26,720 nt of DNA from Methanofastidiosum methylothiophilum (GTDB lineage Archaea; Methanobacteriota_B; Thermococci; Methanofastidiosales; Methanofastidiosaceae): NCBI GenBank assembly GCA_001587635.1, contig LNJE01000017.1:1-26720 (forward strand), in the 5' to 3' direction. The position numbers and the translations under genes are program-made. The notes beneath the pieces were generated by a model, which was given only the letters and a program-made list of their open reading frames with translations, did no database searches and was not told the origin of the DNA. Below are positions 15,274 to 24,268 of the stretch, in pieces (position 1 is the first letter of the stretch; every line of letters begins with the position of its first letter).

Positions 15274-16689
15274 TTGGATACAATTGATATTATTAAAGAA
15301 ATTGAAACAACTTATGACGTTGAAAGTATAGAAGTCAATGGAATCCAAATATGGCCATTTCTAAGATCTATATACTTTGGTTTTATAGATAAAACAAATC
15401 TTAATGTTGAATACTATAAAAAAATAACGAAAAATGAAAAATTATTTAGATTCAAAAATGTTTTTTATGGATTAGGGGCTATTTCTAGAAAATATGATTA
15501 CGTAATTTTTTCTGATACAATGGAAAGACGACTTTGCAATGGAAAGTATATTAATAAAATATTTGAAACTTTGATAGAAGAGTTAGGGCACGACAATATA
15601 CTGTTAATTGAAAATGCTGCGTATGGTACTCATTACCCTAAAAGTGTTATCTCTACAAAAAATATAATATCTCTTGAACTATTTCGCTTCTTTTGGTATT
15701 TAAATCCATTAAAACTCAATTTAATAAAAATTAAAAATAAAAATATTTTGGATCAAATTAATGAAAAGTATTCAATTAACATTGAATACAATAAACTAAT
15801 TATTAAATTTATTTTTTTTAAAAAGCTATTTGGTATTTTTTTTAGCATTTATAAACCAAAAATAATGTTAATTAGCTCTTATTACGATATAATATATCAA
15901 GCTGCTATATACTCTGCAAATAAAAAAGGAGTAAAAACTATAGAATTTCAGCATGGAATAATAAATGAGGAGCATTATGCATATAACATATTTGGAGATT
16001 TTAATAGAATGTTTTTTCCAAAATATCTTTTTGTTTTTGGAAAATCTACAAAAAAAGTTTTTGGAAAAAATAATAAGTTCATAGACAAAAATAATGTTTT
16101 TCCTGTTGGATATATGTATCTCGATTACATTGATTATTCATATAGGCCCAATGAAGACATTATTACACTATTTGAGAATTTTAAGGAAAAGTACACAAAA
16201 ATAGTTTCTATCTCTTCCCAAATAGGCTTAGAAGACGATATCATTAATTTCTTAAAAAAAGCCTCAGAATATGATAAAAGAATTCTATATATCTTTATTC
16301 CCCGTAATCAAAACAAGGATTACTCTTGTTATGCTTTTCCGAGTAATATTATTACACTAAATAAATTAAATGTATATGAAACTATTAAATATTCAGATTT
16401 TCATGTAACCGTTAATTCGAGTTGTGCAATAGAAGCTCCTGCGCTAGGTGTTCCAAATATTCTAATTAATATCAAAAATGAATCTAAGAGGTACTATTCT
16501 AAAATATTAACTAATCCTGAAGTGACAAGATTTGTTGACACGCCTGAAGAATTCGTTAACTTAATACAAAATTGGGCCCCCAAATCAAAAGAAGAAATAA
16601 AACAATTACATGAAGGGNTTTATACTAAAAATCATAAAGAAAGCTTAAAAAAAGCATTNGACAAAATANTGAATGATACTAAGCTATAA
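15274..16689 (+). CDS. Putative GT-B-like surface-glycan biosynthesis protein, function unassigned
   Basis: This 471-residue soluble protein has no obvious signal peptide. Near the N terminus is VNGIQIWPFLRSIYF, and in the middle KTIEFQHGIINEEHYAY. The C-terminal half has alternating strands and helices with NSSCAIEAPALGVPNILI, which resembles the nucleotide-sugar-binding half of GT-B enzymes, where a Ser/Glu pair sits before an ALGVP loop. The QHG motif recurs in poorly described proteins of surface-glycan loci. A glycosyltransferase or polymer transferase is likely but not proven. The start is TTG at 15274, supported by GGTG 6 nt upstream. The gene is 31 nt after pseC and 26 nt before the second amidotransferase. 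Three N positions (16618, 16659, 16669) leave single residues near the C terminus uncertain. Confidence 0.6.
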   Translation: MDTIDIIKEIETTYDVESIEVNGIQIWPFLRSIYFGFIDKTNLNVEYYKKITKNEKLFRFKNVFYGLGAISRKYDYVIFSDTMERRLCNGKYINKIFETLIEELGHDNILLIENAAYGTHYPKSVISTKNIISLELFRFFWYLNPLKLNLIKIKNKNILDQINEKYSINIEYNKLIIKFIFFKKLFGIFFSIYKPKIMLISSYYDIIYQAAIYSANKKGVKTIEFQHGIINEEHYAYNIFGDFNRMFFPKYLFVFGKSTKKVFGKNNKFIDKNNVFPVGYMYLDYIDYSYRPNEDIITLFENFKEKYTKIVSISSQIGLEDDIINFLKKASEYDKRILYIFIPRNQNKDYSCYAFPSNIITLNKLNVYETIKYSDFHVTVNSSCAIEAPALGVPNILINIKNESKRYYSKILTNPEVTRFVDTPEEFVNLIQNWAPKSKEEIKQLHEGXYTKNHKESLKKAXDKIXNDTKL

Positions 16690-16715
16690 TTCCTTATGTA
16701 TTTTTAGGTGTATTA

Positions 16716-17867
16716 ATGATNAATAAAGAAAGNCCTTACCAGATTTGCAACAGATGTGTGATGGACACAACTGATCCCGACATAATTTTTGATAANAATG
16801 GAGTTTGNAATCACTGCAAACGTNCCGAATTATTAATGGGTGCACCTCCATACTCCCTTGATGCNGAAAATAAAAAAAAATCNCTGGAAAAANTAGTAGA
16901 NGAAATCAAAGAAANAGGNAGAGGAAAAAAATANGATTGTATTATCGGGCTAAGTGGAGGAACTGATAGCACATATGTGGCNTATATAGTTGTAAATTTA
17001 GGATTGAGGCCTCTTGCTGTTCATTTGGACAATGGCTGGAACTCTGAGCTATCGGTAAANAATATTGAAAATACAGTAAAAAATTTAGGCATTGACCTTT
17101 ATACATATGTAATCGATTGGGAAGAATTTAAAGATNTACAAATGGCATTTCTAAAGGCATCTACACCTGATTCAGAGATACCAACTGATCATGCCATCTG
17201 CTCTGCCCTTTATCAATTAGCACGAAAGCATAATGTAAACTATATCTTAGCAGGCACTAATCTAGGTACCGAATCGATTTTACCTGCTTCTTGGTCACAT
17301 GGCCACTCCGACTGGAAATATATTAAGATGATCCAGAAAAGATTTGGCTCTAAAAAACTTAAAACATATCCGCACCAGAGTATGATTGATCTGTTCATAG
17401 ATGTGAAACTAAGAAAAATNNAATGGATACATATTTTAAATTATCTCGATTATGTAAAAAAAGACGCTNTAGAAATAATTGAAAAAGATCTTGGATGGAG
17501 AAACTACGGCGGAAAGCACTATGAATCCATATACACTAGATTNTTTCAAGGATACATACTTCCAAACAAGTTTAACTTTGACAAAAGAAGAGCACACCTN
17601 TCAAGTTTAATAATGTCTGGTCAATTGAGTAGAGAAAAAGCATTAGAAGAGTTAAAAAAAAATCCCTACCCTANCATGGAATTACAAGAAAAAGATAAAN
17701 AGTTTTTTATGGATAAATTTGNAATTGATGAAGATGGGTTTAATAAAATAATGAAATCTGAATCTAAACGATTTTGGGATTATCCCTCTTATGAAAAATC
17801 TAACTTCTGGAATTGTATAAAATCAATATATTATAAAGTTTATAAGAGAAACAAAAATTTTTTGTGA
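16716..17867 (+). CDS. N-acetyl sugar amidotransferase 2 (WbpG/PseA family, PP-loop ATPase)
   Basis: A 383-residue member of the same family as the gene at 10817 but clearly divergent from it. The N terminus has QICNRCVMDTTDPDI and the second cysteine pair of the zinc-knuckle-like unit; one cysteine may be hidden by an N. The PP-loop is SGGTDST from Ser80, then PLAVHLDNGWNSE, which is the WbpG wording, and later NYILAGTNLGTESILP, LGWRNYGGKHYESIYTR and FDKRRAHXSSLI. It should activate a sugar acetamido group for attack by ammonia. The ATG is preceded by GGTGT at a 4-nt spacing. A wrecked hisH-like glutaminase follows 6 nt after the stop, exactly where the partner should be. Many Ns make individual residues unsure, but the frame is continuous. 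Confidence 0.87.
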   Translation: MXNKEXPYQICNRCVMDTTDPDIIFDXNGVXNHCKRXELLMGAPPYSLDXENKKKXLEKXVXEIKEXXRGKKXDCIIGLSGGTDSTYVXYIVVNLGLRPLAVHLDNGWNSELSVXNIENTVKNLGIDLYTYVIDWEEFKDXQMAFLKASTPDSEIPTDHAICSALYQLARKHNVNYILAGTNLGTESILPASWSHGHSDWKYIKMIQKRFGSKKLKTYPHQSMIDLFIDVKLRKXXWIHILNYLDYVKKDAXEIIEKDLGWRNYGGKHYESIYTRXFQGYILPNKFNFDKRRAHXSSLIMSGQLSREKALEELKKNPYPXMELQEKDKXFFMDKFXIDEDGFNKIMKSESKRFWDYPSYEKSNFWNCIKSIYYKVYKRNKNFL

Positions 17868-17873
17868 AAGTAT

Positions 17874-18145
17874 ATGCTTGTAGTGGTTAATTGTGGAATT
17901 GGAAACATTGAACTCATTGTAAATACAATAAAAAGAGTTGAGAAAGGACCATTTTACCACCACAATAAGAAATAATTGAATCTGAAAGTAAATTAATTCT
18001 TCAAGCATCTGACTGCATAATCTAGTGATTGATAATATTGAAAGTAAAAATTTGGAAGAAATCCTAATAAAAAGGTGTTAAAAGAAAAATTATCTTTATT
18101 GGAGTCAATATGACAATGTTAATGGCTTATTCAGAAAGAAAAGAG
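17874..18145 (+). pseudogene. Degraded HisH-like glutamine amidotransferase (WbpG partner)
   Basis: The ATG at 17874 opens MLVVVNCGIGNIELIVN, close to the family start IIDYGMGNLRSV, and runs 33 codons to a TAA at 17975. Further family-like pieces follow in another frame: SKLILQASDCI (the ADKLILPGVG region) and KRKIIFIGVNMTMLMAYSE (18086-18142), which matches KPILGICLGMQLLFE. The nucleophile Cys of that motif is absent, and the reading frame is shifted and contains stops. Only about 270 nt of the roughly 600 nt of a normal hisH remain. wbpG-hisH-hisF is the usual gene order, so this is the expected glutaminase in decay; no trace of hisF was recognised after it. Confidence 0.75.
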
Positions 18146-18177
18146 TTAAAAAAATAGATATAATCCATTTAAGTTAA

Positions 18178-18193
18178 GTATATAATATAAAAA
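18178..18193 (+). promoter_or_regulatory. TATA-like promoter of the glycosyltransferase-methyltransferase-asnB operon
   Basis: GTATATAATATAAAAA lies just after the hisH remnant and about 33 nt (from its centre) before the ATG at 18219. An archaeal transcript would begin near 18211, leaving a leader of about 8 nt. A GGTAT at 18210-18214 stands 4 nt before the ATG. It is one of the better TATA-like matches in the window. Confidence 0.4.
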
Positions 18194-18218
18194 CGATAGC
18201 AATCAAAAAGGTATATTA

Positions 18219-19412
18219 ATGAAAAGACATATCAAGATATTTTTGGGATTAATTTCCGACCTGCTTTTCCTACCGTTAATTTTGTTATCCCTATTTATTC
18301 TTAAATTAGCTAAAAAATTCTATAGTAATACTAGGCCCACCCCTTCAATTTTTATGGGCACTATGCCAATAAATAATTGGGTCACGATAAGAGATGGCCT
18401 AAAGAAAAGGGGATTTGATACAATTTTTTTAGTTCATAGGGTACCAAAACATGAAAAAAACATCATAAACTATGATACTCTAAAACTTATTAAATTCATG
18501 CCTTCGTATTTGCAAGAATACTTTATTTTCATTTGGGCAAATTATCGATACGACCTATTTATCATGCCTTTTAAAGGGAGGATACTTGATAGACATGTTC
18601 TCCTTAATTGGCTTGAACTACCCCTCTTAAAAAAAATGAATAAGTTGATTATTCTCAATAGCTATGGAGGGGATGTCATGACGCCTAAAATGACGCTTTC
18701 CTCAAAAAACTACAAATACAGCATAATTGAGGGTTATGAAAAATCTCCAAACTATTCTAAGGTCGATGAGAATTATATTGCAAGAAATAGGGATTATTGT
18801 GAGAAATGGGCAGACCATATTATCAGCGCACTTGATCAGGTAGAATACCTCACCCAAGTAGATAGCTATTTTCATATGAGGTGCATTGATACAGGATCAA
18901 TAAAACCAGTCTTTGATATAGATAATGACAAAATAAAAATATTGCATGCAACTAATCATAGAGAACTAAAAGGTACAAACTATTTAATTGAATCAGTTAA
19001 CATATTAGAAAAAGAAGGAATAGAAATAGATTTAGTTATACTTGAAGGAAAGCCCCATAGTGAGGTCATAGTTCTGATAAAGAAATCAGATATAATCGCT
19101 GACCAGTTTATCATAGGCGCATATGGAAGGTTTGCAATTGAGGCTATGGCATATGGAAAGCCTGTTCTTTGCTATTTGAGGGAGAATCTTTTTGATAAAA
19201 ATCCAATATGGAGAGAGTGCCCCATAGTTAATGCAAATCCGGACGATCTAAAAGAAAAATTAAAAGAGCTTATAATTAATAAAAATAAAAGAATTGAAAT
19301 AGGTAAAAAAAGTCGATATTATGTTGAAAAGTATCATTCAGTTGAATACGTTGTGGGAAAGTTAGAATCAATAATCAGTGAACTTTATGGAAGAAACCAA
19401 AAAAACAACTAA
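18219..19412 (+). CDS. GT4-like (GT-B fold) glycosyltransferase with N-terminal membrane segment
   Basis: A 397-residue protein whose residues 10-31 form a hydrophobic segment (LISDLLFLPLILLSLFIL), so it may be held at the cytoplasmic membrane. The C-terminal half has KILHATNHRELKGTNYLIE, the start of the nucleotide-binding domain where GT4 enzymes bind phosphate with an Arg/Lys pair, then IIGAYGRFAIEAMAYGKPVLC, an EX7E-like region with the usual Glu-Ala-Met-Ala-x-Gly-Lys-Pro wording. It should transfer a sugar from a nucleotide donor during glycan assembly; donor and acceptor are unknown. The ATG has GGTAT 4 nt upstream. Its 3' end overlaps the methyltransferase gene by 26 nt. The N-terminal domain is divergent, so the exact family is uncertain. 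Confidence 0.75.
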   Translation: MKRHIKIFLGLISDLLFLPLILLSLFILKLAKKFYSNTRPTPSIFMGTMPINNWVTIRDGLKKRGFDTIFLVHRVPKHEKNIINYDTLKLIKFMPSYLQEYFIFIWANYRYDLFIMPFKGRILDRHVLLNWLELPLLKKMNKLIILNSYGGDVMTPKMTLSSKNYKYSIIEGYEKSPNYSKVDENYIARNRDYCEKWADHIISALDQVEYLTQVDSYFHMRCIDTGSIKPVFDIDNDKIKILHATNHRELKGTNYLIESVNILEKEGIEIDLVILEGKPHSEVIVLIKKSDIIADQFIIGAYGRFAIEAMAYGKPVLCYLRENLFDKNPIWRECPIVNANPDDLKEKLKELIINKNKRIEIGKKSRYYVEKYHSVEYVVGKLESIISELYGRNQKNN

Positions 19413-20199
19413 AGATTATTGGGAAAATTTGTGGAACAATGAAAATAAGTACAACAGGATAGATGTTAAATCTTTGGATTTTAAGACTTATATAAAAAAT
19501 TACCACTATAGAAAAGTCTTCAAAAAATTAGACTCCGTGTTATCTAAATTACCCAAAAATGCGAAAGTACTAGAACTCGGTTGTGCAAATTCTCCATGGC
19601 TTCCTTTTTTAGCAAAAGAATACGGTTTTAGTGTAGAGGGCATAGACTATTCAGAAAAAGGATGCAAACTTTGTGAAATAATTTTAGCAAGTGAAGGAAT
19701 CAGAGATTACAATATTGTATGCTCAGACTTTTTTGACGTCTCTAAAGAAATAAAAAACCGGTATGACATGGCTTTCTCATTTGGTGTTGTAGAGCATTTC
19801 AAAAATACTGATGAAATAATAACTATTTTTTCATCTTTTCTAAAAGAAAATGGCATCTTGATCACTGGAATCCCAAACATGGGAAGTTTTTATGGGAAAC
19901 TGCAGAAATTCTTCAGCAAGGAGATATACGAATTGCATAATCCGATTAATCTTAATAGTCTTTCAAAAGCATACTCTCAAAGTGGCCTTAGAATCCTGAA
20001 TATGTTTTATCTCTATAATTTTAATTTAAACAATATTAATCCGGGTAATTCCCAAAGGAAAGTGCTATATAAAGTTTTGAACAATAAACTATCAAAGATA
20101 ACATTCATCTTAATCGATTATATTTTATCTGGTATTGGAATCAACAATAAATTCCTTGGCTCGTATATGATTATTTTAGGTGCGAAAGTCAAACAATAA
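19387..20199 (+). CDS. Class I SAM-dependent methyltransferase
   Basis: A 270-residue methyltransferase with a Rossmann-like core. Motif I is KVLELGCANSPWLPFLAKE, followed by the acidic end of strand 2 in VEGIDYSEKG, a motif III-like IVCSDFFDV, and FSFGVVEHFKNTDEII, which is the post-I/IV block of sugar and lipid methyltransferases. It begins KDYWENLWNNE, typical of glycan-locus methyltransferases. It probably methylates a hydroxyl of the glycan or its precursor; the target is unknown. An in-frame GTG at 19378 would add three residues; I prefer the ATG at 19387, which has AGTGA 5 nt upstream. It lies inside a compact operon between the glycosyltransferase and asparagine-synthase genes. Confidence 0.85.
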   Translation: MEETKKTTKDYWENLWNNENKYNRIDVKSLDFKTYIKNYHYRKVFKKLDSVLSKLPKNAKVLELGCANSPWLPFLAKEYGFSVEGIDYSEKGCKLCEIILASEGIRDYNIVCSDFFDVSKEIKNRYDMAFSFGVVEHFKNTDEIITIFSSFLKENGILITGIPNMGSFYGKLQKFFSKEIYELHNPINLNSLSKAYSQSGLRILNMFYLYNFNLNNINPGNSQRKVLYKVLNNKLSKITFILIDYILSGIGINNKFLGSYMIILGAKVKQ

Positions 20200-20230
20200 T
20201 CTTTTATTGAGGAATTTGTCTGTAATATTG

Positions 20231-21994
20231 ATGTGTGGGATTAATGGATTCAACTTTGAAGACAAAAATCTTATTGAAAAGATGAATCGTTTGCTGAAAC
20301 ATCGCGGACCAGATTCAAATGGCAAATATACTGATTCAAGTGTTTCTCTTGGCCACACTAGGCTTTCAATTATAGATTTATCTTCTGCAGGAAATCAGCC
20401 TATGTCAAACGAAGATGAAAGTGTTTGGATTACATACAACGGTGAAGCATACAATTTCAAAGAGTTAAAAAACAATCTTAAAAAAAAATATAAATTCAAA
20501 TCTGAAACAGATACTGAAGTTCTAATCCACCTTTATGAGGAACATGGAAGAGAAATGCTTCCAATGTTAAATGGCATGTTTGCTTTTTGCATATATGATT
20601 CTAATAAAAAACAGTTACTATTAGCAAGAGATAGGACTGGTGTAAAACCTCTTTATTATTATTTTGATGGCGATAAGTTTATTTTCAGTTCAGAAATTAA
20701 GGCAATACTAGCTCACAAAATTCCTCAAATAATTAATTTTAATACCCTTGCTTTTTACCTCATGTATGGCTATACCTTGGAGCACTCTCTTTTCAATGGT
20801 ATCAAGCAACTTTTGCCTGCGTCTTATATTATTTTTGATCTAGAAAAAAAAACTATTTCCGGTGGTAAATTCTGGCAGTTAGTTGAAGATAGAGTTCAAG
20901 TTGGGATTGATGAAATTGAATTGCTTTTGAAGGATTCAGTAGAGAAAAGAGCAATAGCAGATGTGCCTGTTGGTTCATACTTATCTGGAGGCATTGATTC
21001 AAGTATTATTACTGCACTATCAAGCCCATACATAGATGAATATCATACATTCAACGTTAACTTTGGAGAAGAAGTCTATTCTGAATCAAAATATGCAAAA
21101 ATGGTATCTGATCATCTTGGCACTATCCACCATGAACTCACTATAGAAGTTGAAAATGTAATTAAAGAAATCAAAAATATTGTATGGCACTATGATGATC
21201 CTATAGCTGAAGGGGGAACTATCCCTAATTATTTTATTTCTAAGTTAGCTAAAAAATATGTAACTGTTGCACTTGCAGGGGAAGGAGGGGATGAAGTATT
21301 TGGCGGGTATAATTGGTACAGGTATCAGCCAAAGCTTGTAAGATACTCTAAGTTTATCCCTACGTTGCCTGAAATCGGTAACTCTTCAAAAAGAAAAAAA
21401 ATTAGAATGATGAATAGCGCGAAGAAAGGCATTGCTGAGCTACAAGCTAACACGCATTCATGGCTTTCCTTTGGCGAGATAAATGATATTTCTAATTTTA
21501 ACTTTACAAATCCAAAAATAAAATATTTAAGTCATGTAAATAACAATCTAAAAAAAACAATTAATAAGATGCAATATATCGATATTAATACTCTTTTACA
21601 ATCGTACAATCAAAAGTCTGATAGGATGACTATGGCTTTTGCAGTTGAAGAGAGGGCACCCTTTCAAGATTATCGATTGATCGATGCTTCTTTTTCCATA
21701 CCTGAAAATTTGAAGGTTAATCAAGGGATTGAAAAGTATGTAATTAAAAAAATAGGTCAAAAATACTTGCCAAATGAAGTTGTAAATCGTGAAAAAAGAG
21801 GTTACGGTGTTCCTATTTCTTACTGGATAAGGACAAATTTAATTGAAGAAATAATTAGTAAGTTTGATTCATCAAATCTGATAGAAGACGGAATTTTTAT
21901 AAAAGATTTCTATAAAAAAATAAGGTACCACCATAATAATTATTGGTCACTTTATGCGCTAGAGCTATGGTACGAAAATTATTTTTTAAGTTAA
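20231..21994 (+). CDS. asnB: Asparagine synthase-like glutamine amidotransferase (AsnB family)
   Basis: A 587-residue two-domain protein. The N-terminal class II glutaminase domain starts with MCGINGF, where Cys2 becomes the nucleophile, and continues with LLKHRGPDSNG, SLGHTRLSIIDL, YNGEAYNF and ARDRTGVKPLYY. The synthetase domain has the PP-loop SGGIDSS at 252-258, HHELTIEVE, LAGEGGDEVFGGY and VEERAPFQDYRL. The start at 20231 is fixed by the need for Cys at position 2. AsnB relatives in polysaccharide loci are thought to amidate sugar uronic acids, and a WecC-type dehydrogenase is encoded next door, so uronamide formation is my leading inference; true asparagine synthesis is possible. A stub of a relative lies at 14028. 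Its stop overlaps the convergent epimerase stop by 3 nt. Confidence 0.9.
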   Translation: MCGINGFNFEDKNLIEKMNRLLKHRGPDSNGKYTDSSVSLGHTRLSIIDLSSAGNQPMSNEDESVWITYNGEAYNFKELKNNLKKKYKFKSETDTEVLIHLYEEHGREMLPMLNGMFAFCIYDSNKKQLLLARDRTGVKPLYYYFDGDKFIFSSEIKAILAHKIPQIINFNTLAFYLMYGYTLEHSLFNGIKQLLPASYIIFDLEKKTISGGKFWQLVEDRVQVGIDEIELLLKDSVEKRAIADVPVGSYLSGGIDSSIITALSSPYIDEYHTFNVNFGEEVYSESKYAKMVSDHLGTIHHELTIEVENVIKEIKNIVWHYDDPIAEGGTIPNYFISKLAKKYVTVALAGEGGDEVFGGYNWYRYQPKLVRYSKFIPTLPEIGNSSKRKKIRMMNSAKKGIAELQANTHSWLSFGEINDISNFNFTNPKIKYLSHVNNNLKKTINKMQYIDINTLLQSYNQKSDRMTMAFAVEERAPFQDYRLIDASFSIPENLKVNQGIEKYVIKKIGQKYLPNEVVNREKRGYGVPISYWIRTNLIEEIISKFDSSNLIEDGIFIKDFYKKIRYHHNNYWSLYALELWYENYFLS

Positions 21995-22950
21995 TAAATT
22001 TCCTTAAAATAGTGAATTGTTTCTTTAAGGCCTTCGTCTAAAGAGTACTTTGGGGTATAGTCAATAAAATCCCTGGCTAGAGAAATATCTGCGAGTGAGT
22101 CTTTTACATCCCCTTCTCTCCTTTCTTTATAAACTACTTGAACTTCTCTACCAACCATTTTCATAATCTTATTAGCTAAATCATTTATGGAAATTCGCTT
22201 GCCTCCAGCAATATTCAATGCCTTTCCATCAGATTTTTTTGATATGCATGACAATAAATTGGCATTTATCACGTCTTCAATAAATGTAAAATCTCTTGTC
22301 TGTTCGCCATCACCATATATTTCAATTGGCCTTCCTTTAGTTGTAGAAAAGATAAATTTCGGGATTACTGCTGCATATTCTGACATGGGGTTTTGTCTTG
22401 GACCATAGACATTAAAATATCTAAGGGAGGTAGTCCTTAATCCATATACTTCATGAAATATTTTGCAATACTGTTCTCCGCATAATTTTGTTATGGCATA
22501 TGGTGAAAGTGGGGAAGGGCACATAGTTTCTACTTTAGGTAGTGTTGGAGTATCCCCATAAACAGAAGAAGAAGAGGCATACACAACTTTTTCAACACTA
22601 CAATCTCTTGCAGCTACAAGTACATTTAAAGTTCCATCAATATTTGCCTTATTTGTAGTAATTGGATTTTTTATGCTTCTGGGAACGCTTGGTATCGCTG
22701 CTTGATGTAAAACATAGTCCACATCAGAAAATGAGTCATGTAGTAGCTTCAAATCTGTTACAGAACCCTTGATTAATCTAATTGACTCATTTTCTATCAA
22801 ATCAACAATGTTCTCTAAATTTCCCGTTGAAAGGTCATCAATTACTGTTACTTCGTTGTTCTGGTAAATATTATAAACAATGTTTGAGCCTATGAATCCG
22901 GCCCCTCCAGTTACAACTATTTTTTTGTTATTAATAACCAGCACCAACAC
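21991..22950 (-). CDS. UDP-hexose(N-acetyl) 4-epimerase (WbpP/GalE-like extended SDR)
   Basis: A 319-residue NAD-dependent epimerase with VVTGGAGFIGSNIV at the N terminus, HQAAIPSVPRS, the catalytic ASSSSVYG and SPYAITK (Tyr-x-x-x-Lys), LRYFNVYGPRQNP, and GDGEQTRDFTFIEDV. The wording around IPSVPRS and YGPRQ is that of the WbpP/TviC type, which interconverts UDP-GlcNAc and UDP-GalNAc or their uronates; plain UDP-galactose epimerase is possible. It is the last gene of the right-hand leftward operon and overlaps the dehydrogenase gene by 20 nt. The start is uncertain: GTG at 22950 or 22944 is conventional, while family starts would fall near ATT at 22935, which has GGTGC 5 nt upstream. It ends tail to tail with the asnB gene. 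Confidence 0.88.
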   Translation of the reverse strand: MLVLVINNKKIVVTGGAGFIGSNIVYNIYQNNEVTVIDDLSTGNLENIVDLIENESIRLIKGSVTDLKLLHDSFSDVDYVLHQAAIPSVPRSIKNPITTNKANIDGTLNVLVAARDCSVEKVVYASSSSVYGDTPTLPKVETMCPSPLSPYAITKLCGEQYCKIFHEVYGLRTTSLRYFNVYGPRQNPMSEYAAVIPKFIFSTTKGRPIEIYGDGEQTRDFTFIEDVINANLLSCISKKSDGKALNIAGGKRISINDLANKIMKMVGREVQVVYKERREGDVKDSLADISLARDFIDYTPKYSLDEGLKETIHYFKEIY

Positions 22951-24268
22951 CCTTATAGTTGAATCCCAATTTTATTACATTTTCTTTATCATAAATCCTT
23001 CGGCCATCAATAAGTATTGGGATTCTCATTATTTTTTTAATTTTTTCTAAATCAAGCTCTTTAAACTTTTGATGTCCAGTCATTAGCACTAGCGCATCTG
23101 CATTTTTCAAAGCTTTGTACGGATCGCATTCAACTTTAACTCCAAATGATTTAATGAAATCCCCTTCAACATAGGGGTCAACAATTGTTATATCTGCTTT
23201 AGCCTTTTTTAGCTCACATATAAGATGCTCCACAGGTGTTTCCCTTGCATCGCCAACATTTTCTTTATATGAAAATCCTAATACTACTATTTTAGAATTC
23301 TTAACTGGCTTTTCTACTTCGTTTAAACTATCCCTTAACATCTCAAAAACATGGTGTGGCATATGGTCGTTTATTGCTCTACCTGCAGTGATAACTTTGG
23401 AGTGGTATCCAAGCCCTCTTGCCTTTGCAACAAGGTAATATGGATCAACTGGAAGACAATGCCCACCGACGCCTGCTCCAGGGTAATAAACATTGAAGTT
23501 CCATTTGGTGCTTGCAGCTTTAATCACATCCATTATGTCAATTCCCATCTTCTCAAAGATTAGCGATAGCTCATTCATAAGGGCAATGTTTAGATCTCTT
23601 TGAATATTTTCAATCACCTTTGCAGCTTCTGCTGTTTTTATATCTCTCACTTTTGTAACTCCGGCTTTTATGACGTGTGCATAGAGATCTTTTGAAATCT
23701 CACCCCACTCATCATTAATCCCTCCAACTATTCTTTTTACATTTTCAATTGTGTGCTCTAAATCTCCTGGATTATATCTTTCAGGGCAGTATGCAAGACC
23801 AAAATCAACACCGGCCTTTAGGCCTGTAGATTCAAGAATTGGTTGTAAAACTTCTTCTGTTACTCCGGGGTATACTGTCGACTCTAAAATTATGAGTTGG
23901 CCTTTTTTTAGCCCCTCTTTTACTTCAAGGCCAGCGGATTCAACATAGGATAGATCAGGTTCCTTATCTTTAGTGATTGGGGTAGGAACAATCAATATTG
24001 AAACATCGCTTTTTGAAACGGCATCTTTTGTATTAGTGGTAGCATATAATTTTTTCAAAGAAACAACTTTTCTTAGTCTCTCATCAAGCCCAAGCTCCCC
24101 CAAATGAGAGATTCCTTTATTGACCTTATCGATAATTTCTTTTTTCTTATCCACACCAATTACATTAAAGCCTTTCTCTGCAAAAAAAATAGCAGTTGGA
24201 AGGCCCACATATCCAAGGCCAATAATACAGATTGTAGCATTTCTGTTTTTAATTTTGTCCCTTAGCAT
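22931..24268 (-). CDS. wecC: UDP-N-acetyl-hexosamine 6-dehydrogenase (WecC/WbpA type)
   Basis: A 445-residue UDP-sugar dehydrogenase that oxidises C6 of a UDP-HexNAc (ManNAc or GlcNAc) to the uronic acid in two steps. It has the NAD-binding ATICIIGLGYVGLPTA, the IVPTPITKDKEPDLS loop, ILESTVYPGVTEE, FGLAYCPERYNPGD, the catalytic Lys region EAAKVIENIQRDLNIA and the catalytic Cys271 in GVGGHCLPVDPYY. The C-terminal UDP-binding domain has VLGFSYKENVGDARETP. The ATG at 24268 follows AAAGGTGG at the 4-nt spacing common in this window and shares its A with the TGA of the upstream glycosyltransferase gene; an in-frame ATG at 24298 is less likely. The product could feed glycan assembly directly or after epimerisation, and could be the carboxylate amidated by the AsnB-type enzymes. 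Confidence 0.92.
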   Translation of the reverse strand: MLRDKIKNRNATICIIGLGYVGLPTAIFFAEKGFNVIGVDKKKEIIDKVNKGISHLGELGLDERLRKVVSLKKLYATTNTKDAVSKSDVSILIVPTPITKDKEPDLSYVESAGLEVKEGLKKGQLIILESTVYPGVTEEVLQPILESTGLKAGVDFGLAYCPERYNPGDLEHTIENVKRIVGGINDEWGEISKDLYAHVIKAGVTKVRDIKTAEAAKVIENIQRDLNIALMNELSLIFEKMGIDIMDVIKAASTKWNFNVYYPGAGVGGHCLPVDPYYLVAKARGLGYHSKVITAGRAINDHMPHHVFEMLRDSLNEVEKPVKNSKIVVLGFSYKENVGDARETPVEHLICELKKAKADITIVDPYVEGDFIKSFGVKVECDPYKALKNADALVLMTGHQKFKELDLEKIKKIMRIPILIDGRRIYDKENVIKLGFNYKGVGAGY

